Source: Streptomyces sp. BHT-5-2 (lineage in GTDB: Bacteria; Actinomycetota; Actinomycetes; Streptomycetales; Streptomycetaceae). From it: 64,000 bases of DNA. Location of the stretch: assembly GCF_019774615.1 (NCBI RefSeq), contig NZ_CP081496.1, positions 2,852,001-2,916,000 of the forward strand, written 5' to 3'. This document shows, one piece after another, positions 58,373 through 64,000 of this stretch. The notes below the pieces were generated by a model. That model did not search any database and was not told the DNA's origin. It saw only the letters and a list, made by a program, of their open reading frames with translations. The translations under genes were made by a program, and so were the position numbers. Each line of letters starts with the position of its first letter. Within the stretch, counting starts at the first letter, position 1.

Positions 58373-60073
58373 ATGGACGCTGACGCGATCGAAGAGGGCC
58401 GCCGTCGCTGGCAGGCCCGGTACGACTCCGCCCGGAAGCGGGAGGCCGACTTCAGCACGCTCTCCGGCGACCCGGTGGAGCCGGTGTACGGTCCGCGCCC
58501 CGGCGACTCCGTCGAGGGCTTCGACCGGATCGGCTGGCCGGGGGAGTACCCGTTCACGCGCGGCCTGTATCCGACGGGCTACCGCGGCCGGACGTGGACG
58601 ATCCGCCAGTTCGCCGGCTTCGGCAACGCCCGGCAGACCAACGAGCGCTACAAGATGATCCTCAAGGCCGGCGGCGGCGGCCTCTCGGTGGCGTTCGACA
58701 TGCCGACGCTGATGGGGCGGGACTCCGACGACCCGCGCTCGCTCGGCGAGGTCGGGCACTGCGGCGTCGCCATCGACTCGGCGGCCGACATGGAGGTCCT
58801 GTTCCAGGACATCCCGCTCGGCGACGTCACGACGTCCATGACGATCAGCGGCCCGGCCGTCCCGGTCTTCTGCATGTACCTGGTCGCCGCCGAGCGGCAG
58901 GGCGTCGACCCGGCGGTGCTCAACGGCACGCTCCAGACCGACATCTTCAAGGAGTACATCGCGCAGAAGGAGTGGCTCTTCCAGCCGGAGCCGCATCTGC
59001 GGCTGATCGGCGATCTGATGGAGCACTGCGCGCACGGCATCCCCGCCTACAAGCCGCTGTCGGTCTCCGGCTACCACATCCGGGAGGCCGGCGCGACGGC
59101 CGCCCAGGAGCTGGCGTACACCCTCGCCGACGGCTTCGGCTACGTCGAGCTGGGCCTCTCCCGCGGGCTGGACGTCGACACCTTCGCGCCCGGCCTGTCC
59201 TTCTTCTTCGACGCGCATGTGGACTTCTTCGAGGAGATCGCCAAGTTCCGCGCCGCGCGCCGGATCTGGGCGCGCTGGATGCGCGACGTCTACGGCGCGC
59301 GCAGCGAGAAGGCGCAGTGGCTGCGCTTCCACACCCAGACCGCCGGCGTCTCGCTGACCGCCCAGCAGCCGTACAACAACGTGGTGCGCACGGCCGTGGA
59401 GGCGCTGGCCGCGGTGCTCGGCGGCACCAACTCGCTGCACACCAACGCCCTGGACGAGACGCTGGCCCTGCCCAGCGAGCAGGCCGCGGAGATCGCGCTG
59501 CGCACCCAGCAGGTGCTGATGGAGGAGACCGGCGTCGCCAACGTCGCCGATCCGCTGGGCGGTTCGTGGTACGTGGAGGCGCTGACCGACCGGATGGAGG
59601 CGGACGCGGAGAAGATCTTCGCGCAGATAACGGAGCGCGGGGCGCGGGCGGTGCCGGACGGACAGCACCCCATCGGCCCGATCACCTCCGGCATCCTGCG
59701 CGGCATCGAGGACGGCTGGTTCACCGGCGAGATCGCCGAGTCCGCGTTCCGCTACCAACAGGCCCTGGAGAAGGGCGAGAAGAGGGTCGTCGGCGTCAAC
59801 TGCCACGACGGCTCGGTCACCGGCGACCTGGAGATCCTGCGGGTCAGCCACGAGGTCGAGCGGGAGCAGGTGCGGGTCCTCGCCGGGCGGAAGGCCGCCC
59901 GCGACGACGCCCGGGTGCAGGCCGCGCTGAAGGAGATGCTGGCCGCCGCCCGCGGCGACCGCAACATGATCGGGCCGATGCTGGACGCCGTCCGCGCGGA
60001 GGCGACCCTCGGCGAGATCTGCGGTGCGCTGCGCGACGAGTGGGGCACGTACACCGAGCCGGCGGGCTTCTGA
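58373..60073 (+). CDS. icmA: isobutyryl-CoA mutase large subunit
   Basis: 566 residues. B12-dependent enzyme that interconverts isobutyryl-CoA and n-butyryl-CoA with the small subunit IcmB (not in this window). It is the TIM-barrel part only; the B12-binding domain is on IcmB. F80 (TIRQFAGFG) and Q198 (FKEYIAQKE) are present, where methylmalonyl-CoA mutase has Tyr and Arg, so the substrate call is supported. ATG 58373 has no ribosome-binding site; GTG 58367 is an in-frame alternative. Leaderless translation is likely. It converges with a histidine kinase gene. Confidence 0.95.
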   Translation: MDADAIEEGRRRWQARYDSARKREADFSTLSGDPVEPVYGPRPGDSVEGFDRIGWPGEYPFTRGLYPTGYRGRTWTIRQFAGFGNARQTNERYKMILKAGGGGLSVAFDMPTLMGRDSDDPRSLGEVGHCGVAIDSAADMEVLFQDIPLGDVTTSMTISGPAVPVFCMYLVAAERQGVDPAVLNGTLQTDIFKEYIAQKEWLFQPEPHLRLIGDLMEHCAHGIPAYKPLSVSGYHIREAGATAAQELAYTLADGFGYVELGLSRGLDVDTFAPGLSFFFDAHVDFFEEIAKFRAARRIWARWMRDVYGARSEKAQWLRFHTQTAGVSLTAQQPYNNVVRTAVEALAAVLGGTNSLHTNALDETLALPSEQAAEIALRTQQVLMEETGVANVADPLGGSWYVEALTDRMEADAEKIFAQITERGARAVPDGQHPIGPITSGILRGIEDGWFTGEIAESAFRYQQALEKGEKRVVGVNCHDGSVTGDLEILRVSHEVEREQVRVLAGRKAARDDARVQAALKEMLAAARGDRNMIGPMLDAVRAEATLGEICGALRDEWGTYTEPAGF

Positions 60074-60139
60074 CGCCGCCCGCCGCCCGCCGCCCACTGT
60101 CCGCCGTCCGCCCGCCGAGGCCGGTGCCGGGCCGTCCCG

Positions 60140-61558
60140 TCACCCCGTCCCGGCGGGCGGCCCGGCGCCGCGCAGGCGCAGGCGGAAGAGCGCGCCGCCG
60201 CCCGGCGCCTGCTCCGCGCTGAGCTCGGCGCCGTGCGCGCGGGCGATCTGCCGCGCCATGGCCAGGCCCAGGCCCGAGCCGGGCAGCGCGCGGGCGGCCC
60301 GGGCGCGGTAGAAGCGGTCGAAGACGTACGGCAGGTCGTCGGCGTCGATGCCGGGGCCGTGGTCGCGGACGGTCAGGTGCACCTCGTCCGCCACGGAGGA
60401 CAGTTCGGTCTCCACGGGGCCGCCGGGCGGGGAGAACTTCGCGGCGTTGTCCAGGAGGTTGGACAGCAGCCGGGTTAGCCGGGCGGGGACGCCGGGGAGC
60501 GCGGTGTCCGCCGCCTCGGGGGCGATGCGGAGGGTGAAGGCGACGTCCGGCCAGTGTTCGCGGGCCGCGGTCACCACGTGCTCCAGCAGGGCGGCCGGGC
60601 GGACCTGTTCGAGCAGCGGCCGGGGCTCCTCGTCGCGGGCCAGCTCGATCAGGTCGTTGACGAGGGTGGTGACCTCGCGCAGCTGGCGGGCCAGCGCCGC
60701 CGACGCCCGATCTCGCTGACTGTCCGTCAAGCGGTCCGCGCGGGCGAGGAGTTCGGCGTTGGTGCGGAGCGCGGTGAGCGGGGTGCGCAGCTCGTGGGAG
60801 GCGTCGGCGACCAGGCGGCGCTGGGCGGTGACGGACTGCTCCAGTTCGCCGAGCATGGTGTTGAAGCTGGCGGCGAGCCGGGTGACCTCGTCCTCGTGGC
60901 CGGGCGGCCCCGCCGGGAGGTCGATGCGGTGCCGGGGGTCGCGGGTGGTGGCGATCCGCTCCGCGGTGGCGGTCAGCCGGGCGACCGGGGCCAGACCCGT
61001 ACGGGAGACCCAGTAGCCCAGGCCGGCGGCCAGCAGGACGCCCGCGCCGCCGACCACGGCCAGCCCCCAGGCGGCCTGTCGCACCCCGCGTTCGACGGTG
61101 TCGGAGCGGAGGGCGACCTGCAGGGCCTCGTCCCGGTGGGGGACGCGGGTGGTGAAGACCCGGACGGGATAACCGGCGACGGTGGAGTTCGTGTAGTAGG
61201 GCAGGTGGCGGCCGGCGGCGACCTCGCGGGTGGCGGGGGCGACCGGCAGGACGTAGTGGCCGCGGGCGTCCTTGCGGGGGTCGGCGGGGGTGATCTGGAT
61301 GCAGGCGGAGGCCGGGTAGCGGCAGCCGGTGTCGCCCGCGACGGGGCCCCAGTCGCGGGTGCGCTGGAGCTGCTGGGTGGCCGTCTGCCCCAGGGCGAGG
61401 TCGAGTTGGCGGGTCATCTGGACGCGGATGACGAGGAACGCGGCGGCGCAGACGCCGACCGCCACCAGGGCGACCGCGGCGGAGGCGGCCAGCGCCAGCC
61501 GGGTGCGCAGCGGCCGGCGGCGGACCCAGCGGCCGCCCAGGCGGCGCCGGCCGGTCAT
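60140..61558 (-). CDS. HAMP-containing sensor histidine kinase
   Basis: 472 residues. Membrane helix 1 (21-46), extracytoplasmic sensor (about 47-163, with Cys79 and Cys86 able to form a disulphide), membrane helix 2 (164-186), HAMP linker, dimerisation box with phospho-acceptor His255 (ADASHELRTPLTALRTN), and ATP domain with NLLDNAAKFSPPGG, DHGPGIDADD and GSGLGLAMARQIA. Its ATG overlaps the stop of a 48-codon micro-ORF (ATGA), which in turn overlaps the response regulator stop. The stimulus is unknown. Confidence 0.92.
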   Translation of the reverse strand: MTGRRRLGGRWVRRRPLRTRLALAASAAVALVAVGVCAAAFLVIRVQMTRQLDLALGQTATQQLQRTRDWGPVAGDTGCRYPASACIQITPADPRKDARGHYVLPVAPATREVAAGRHLPYYTNSTVAGYPVRVFTTRVPHRDEALQVALRSDTVERGVRQAAWGLAVVGGAGVLLAAGLGYWVSRTGLAPVARLTATAERIATTRDPRHRIDLPAGPPGHEDEVTRLAASFNTMLGELEQSVTAQRRLVADASHELRTPLTALRTNAELLARADRLTDSQRDRASAALARQLREVTTLVNDLIELARDEEPRPLLEQVRPAALLEHVVTAAREHWPDVAFTLRIAPEAADTALPGVPARLTRLLSNLLDNAAKFSPPGGPVETELSSVADEVHLTVRDHGPGIDADDLPYVFDRFYRARAARALPGSGLGLAMARQIARAHGAELSAEQAPGGGALFRLRLRGAGPPAGTG

Positions 61559-61701
61559 GCCGCGCCCCCGCCGTGCGCCGGGCCCGCGCCCGCGTAGGGG
61601 CCCGCGCCCGCGTACGTGCCCGTGCCGGTGCGTGCCGAACGGCCCCCGAGGGCGGTCCCGTTCAGGTGCCTGTTCATGTCCCCGTTCATGTCCCCGTTCA
61701 C
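61555..61701 (-). CDS. 48-residue micro-ORF coupled between response regulator and kinase
   Basis: GTG at 61701-61699 overlaps the response regulator stop (GTGA) and its TGA (61557-61555) overlaps the kinase ATG (ATGA). Product: MNGDMNGDMNRHLNGTALGG at the N-terminus, then an Arg/Thr stretch, two YAGAGP units, and a His/Gly-rich end. It has no membrane helix or known domain. It may be a real small protein or a translated linker that keeps ribosomes moving from regulator to kinase. Both are inference; the double 4-base overlap is seen directly. Confidence 0.55.
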   Translation of the reverse strand: MNGDMNGDMNRHLNGTALGGRSARTGTGTYAGAGPYAGAGPAHGGGAA

Positions 61702-62450
61702 GTGCCCTCCGGCCGGTCCAGGCGGTAGCCGATGCCGTGCACGGTGTGCACCAGCCGGGGTTCGCCGCCGGCCTCCAGCTTGCGGCGCAGATAACCGACG
61801 TAGACGGCCAGGGAGTTGGAGTCCGGTCCGAAGTCCCGGCCCCAGACCCGCTCCAGGATCGTCTCCCGGGGCAGCACCTGGCCGGGGTGCTGGAGCAGCA
61901 GTTCCAGCAGGGTGTACTCGGTGCGGCTGAACTCCAGCGGCCGACCGCCGCGGTGGCCGCTGCGGGTGGCGGGATCGACGACCAGGTCGGCGAAGGCCAG
62001 CCGGGAGTCGTCGGCCGCGGCGGCCGCGGCCCGCCGCAGCAGGGCGCGCACCCGGGCGATCAACTCGTCCAGGGCGAACGGCTTGACGAGGTAGTCGTCG
62101 GCGCCGGCGTCCAGGCCGTCGACCCGGTCGCTGACCGCGTCCAGGGCGGTCAGGACCAGGATCGGGGTGCGGTCGTCGAGGGCGCGCAGCCGGCGGCAGA
62201 CCGCCAGGCCGTCCAGCACCGGCATCATCACGTCGAGGACCAGCGCGTCGGGCTGCCAGGTGGCGACCTCGGAGAGCGCGGCCAGGCCGTCGGCGGCGCC
62301 GCGGACCTCGTAGCCCTCGACGGCGAGTCCGTCGGACACGGCGGCGCGGACCTCCGGTTCGTCGTCGACGACCAGGATCCGGGGGGCGGCGGCCGGCGGA
62401 ACCGAGGGGATGTTGCGGGGCCCGGGCGCGGGTGCGGGGCGTGCGGTCAT
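61698..62450 (-). CDS. OmpR-family response regulator
   Basis: 250 residues. Pro/Ala-rich N-terminus (1-22), receiver domain (24-140) with acidic D29/D30, phospho-acceptor D73 (ALVLDVMMP), and LVKPFALDELIARV, then a winged-helix output domain (about 155-245; RTEYTLLELLLQHPGQVLPRETILERVWG). Partner of the kinase two genes downstream. The divergent region to the MurG-like gene holds direct repeats suitable as its own binding site. Confidence 0.93.
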   Translation of the reverse strand: MTARPAPAPGPRNIPSVPPAAAPRILVVDDEPEVRAAVSDGLAVEGYEVRGAADGLAALSEVATWQPDALVLDVMMPVLDGLAVCRRLRALDDRTPILVLTALDAVSDRVDGLDAGADDYLVKPFALDELIARVRALLRRAAAAAADDSRLAFADLVVDPATRSGHRGGRPLEFSRTEYTLLELLLQHPGQVLPRETILERVWGRDFGPDSNSLAVYVGYLRRKLEAGGEPRLVHTVHGIGYRLDRPEGT

Positions 62451-62472
62451 GGAACAAGGCTCCCAAACGCCG

Positions 62473-62488
62473 TCTTAGAACGTTCTTA
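62473..62488. promoter_or_regulatory. direct repeat TCTTA-N6-TCTTA, candidate OmpR-type operator
   Basis: TCTTA at 62473-62477 and 62484-62488, offset 11 nt, overlapping the palindrome AGAACGTTCT. The stretch is AT-richer than its surroundings and lies in the 62-nt divergent gap. OmpR-family regulators bind direct repeats one helical turn apart. Confidence 0.45.
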
Positions 62489-62512
62489 AGGCGGCGGACG
62501 AGCGTGGCGGCC

Positions 62513-63697
62513 ATGCGCACACCACTCTCGGTCGTGATCGGTGCGGGCGGCACCGGCGGCCACATCTATCCCGGACTCGCCCTCGCCGACGCGCTGCGCC
62601 GGGCCGTGCCGGACGCGGTGATCTCCTTCGTGGGGACCGACCGCGGTCTGGAGACACGGCTGATCCCGCAGGCCGGCTATCAGTTGCACACCGTCGACAT
62701 GATCCCCTTCGACCCGTCGCTGGGCGCCCGGCGCTATCTGCTGCCGGCCGCGCTGCTGAAGTCGGGCGCCCAGTGCCGGGCGATCCTGCGGGCGCAGGGC
62801 GCCCAGGTCGCCGTCGGGATGGGCGGCTACCCGAGCGCCCCGGTGATCGTCGGGGCCCGGATGGCGGGGCTGCCCAGCCTGATCCACGAATCCAACGCGG
62901 TGCCGGGCCGGGCCAACAAGTTCGCCGCCCGGCTCACCCCGCACATCGCCCTGGCCTTCGACCGCAGCCGCCCGCACCTGGCGGGCGGCGAGCGGGCCGA
63001 GACGGTGGGGATGCCGCTGTCCGGGCCGCTGGCCGGGCTGGACCGGGCGGCGCTGCGGCAGGCCGCCCGCCGGGCCCTGGGGATCCCGGAGGAGGCGAGG
63101 CTGCTGCTGGTCAACGGCGGCAGCCTGGGCGCCGCCCGGCTCACCGAGGCCGCCGTCGGGCTCGCCGGCCGCTATCTGGCGCGGAACCGGCTGCGGCTGC
63201 TGATCAAGACCGGGCCGGCGGCGCTGGACGGCGCCCGCGCCGCGCTGGAGGCGAACGGCGGGGCGGCGGTCGCCGCGGCGGTGCCGTACCTGGACCGGAT
63301 GGACCTGGCGTACGCGGCGGCCGACCTGGTGCTCTGCCGGGCCGGTTCGGCGACCGTCGCCGAGCTGGCCACCATCGGGATGCCGGCCGTCCTCGTGCCG
63401 TATCCGCACGCGCCCGGCGATCACCAGACGCACAACGCCCGGGTGCTCTCCGACGCCGGGGCGGCGCTGCTGCTGCCCGACGCGGAGGTCACCGCCGACC
63501 GGCTGGACGCGCTGGTCTCCCCGCTGCTGGCCGATCCGGACCGGCTGGCGGCGATGGGCGCGGCCGCGGACCCCGGCACACACGCCCGCGCCGCCGACCT
63601 GCTGGCCGCCCGGACCCTGGCGCTGGCCGGCCACACCCATCCCTCCCACCTCTCCCATTCCTCTCACCTCGTCAACCCCCTGAAGGAGTCAGCATGA
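62513..63697 (+). CDS. MurG-like UDP-GlcNAc:lipid-linked glycosyltransferase (paralogue)
   Basis: 394 residues, GT28 fold. Motifs GAGGTGGHIYPGLALADAL (10-28), GMGGYPSAPVIVGARMAGLP, HESNAVPGRANK, and CRAGSATVAELATIGMPAVLVPYPHAPGDHQTHNAR. This is the MurG signature set (GlcNAc transfer to a lipid-linked acceptor on the membrane). It is not in the division and cell-wall cluster, so it is probably a second copy serving another glycoconjugate. The C-terminus ends in an unusual His/Ser run (HTHPSHLSHSSHL). Alternative start GTG 62504. Its stop overlaps the next start. Confidence 0.85.
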   Translation: MRTPLSVVIGAGGTGGHIYPGLALADALRRAVPDAVISFVGTDRGLETRLIPQAGYQLHTVDMIPFDPSLGARRYLLPAALLKSGAQCRAILRAQGAQVAVGMGGYPSAPVIVGARMAGLPSLIHESNAVPGRANKFAARLTPHIALAFDRSRPHLAGGERAETVGMPLSGPLAGLDRAALRQAARRALGIPEEARLLLVNGGSLGAARLTEAAVGLAGRYLARNRLRLLIKTGPAALDGARAALEANGGAAVAAAVPYLDRMDLAYAAADLVLCRAGSATVAELATIGMPAVLVPYPHAPGDHQTHNARVLSDAGAALLLPDAEVTADRLDALVSPLLADPDRLAAMGAAADPGTHARAADLLAARTLALAGHTHPSHLSHSSHLVNPLKESA

Positions 63698-64000
63698 GCA
63701 CGCACAGCACCGTGTCCCGGTCGTGGGCCGGACGGAAGGTCCTGGTCACCGGGGCCGAGGGGTTCATCGGTTCGACGCTGGTCGACCTGCTGGTGGCGGC
63801 CGGCGCCGAGGTGCGCGCCTTTGTCCACTACAAGCCGTACGCGGAGAAGGGGAATCTGGCGCGCTATCTGGTGCCGGGCGGCCCGGTCGAGATGGTCGCC
63901 GGCGATGTGCGGGACGCCGGCCGGGTGATGGACGCCGTCGCCGGCTGCGACACCGTCTTCCACCTGGCCGCGCTGATCGGTATCCCGTACAGCTACGACT
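63694..64000 (+). CDS. NAD-dependent sugar-nucleotide epimerase/dehydratase (partial)
   Basis: 102 residues seen; the gene runs off the right end. Rossmann motif VLVTGAEGFIGSTLV (G20, G23, G26) and GDVRDAGRVMDAVAGCDTVFHLAALIGIPYSY. The AFVHYKPYAEKGNL segment resembles the UDP-GlcNAc 4,6-dehydratase (LegB-like) branch. ATG 63694 overlaps the stop of the MurG-like gene, with GAAGGAG upstream, so the two are one operon. Confidence 0.85.
   Translation, partial: MSTHSTVSRSWAGRKVLVTGAEGFIGSTLVDLLVAAGAEVRAFVHYKPYAEKGNLARYLVPGGPVEMVAGDVRDAGRVMDAVAGCDTVFHLAALIGIPYSYD

Overview
The window is very GC-rich actinobacterial DNA whose gene order matches the core chromosome of Streptomyces. Landmarks are the tip-growth cytoskeleton genes filP and scy, an isobutyryl-CoA mutase large subunit (icmA), NucS, a sigma-R type promoter before rpmE, and an atpIBEFHAGDC operon. 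I see no tRNA, rRNA, insertion sequence, prophage or CRISPR array. The species cannot be named from the sequence.

Layout. 1-6.4 kb: an ArgS-like anticodon-binding protein (nrtL) and aspartate-family amino-acid genes lysA, hom, thrC, thrB. 6.4-17.3 kb: rho behind a structured leader, a LytR-CpsA-Psr wall ligase, rpmE, then prfA-prmC-sua5 with a low-molecular-weight phosphatase homologue whose nucleophile position is Ser, a divergent glyA paralogue, and a WecA/TagO-type sugar-phosphate transferase. 17.3-25.7 kb: the F-type ATP synthase operon, closed by a 12-bp perfect hairpin. 25.7-31.3 kb: a DUF2550 protein, a NarL-type two-component system divergent from a membrane protein, a PduO-type cobalamin adenosyltransferase, a 3-hydroxybutyryl-CoA dehydrogenase and a STAS protein. 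31.7-34.5 kb: a membrane-anchored STAND-like protein with an altered P-loop and a Pro/Thr-rich tail. 34.6-42.2 kb: nucS, an SCO5389-type protein, a luciferase-like oxidoreductase, a small zinc-ribbon protein and two tandem ABC export systems. 42.3-47.7 kb: filP and scy. 47.9-50.7 kb: methylmalonyl-CoA epimerase, thiolase and meaB. 51-58 kb: two MarR regulators, three coupled AIM24 genes, two DUF3817 proteins, a thiamine-binding protein, and a winged-helix regulator divergent from an MFS transporter. 58.4-60.1 kb: icmA under a palindromic operator. 60.1-64 kb: an OmpR-type two-component system containing a 48-codon coupled micro-ORF, divergent from a MurG-like glycosyltransferase and a sugar-nucleotide dehydratase that runs off the end.

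How the genes work together. mce, thiolase, meaB, icmA and the cobalamin adenosyltransferase are parts of B12-dependent short-chain acyl-CoA metabolism, although the methylmalonyl-CoA mutase itself lies elsewhere. The LCP protein, the WecA-like transferase and the MurG-like/dehydratase pair point to cell-envelope glycopolymer synthesis. FilP and Scy organise the polarity complex at hyphal tips. The least explained parts are the coupled micro-ORF between response regulator and kinase, the STAND-like protein with a degenerate P-loop, the phosphatase homologue without its catalytic Cys, the AIM24 triplet, and the ABC pair whose low-complexity tails share a linear motif.
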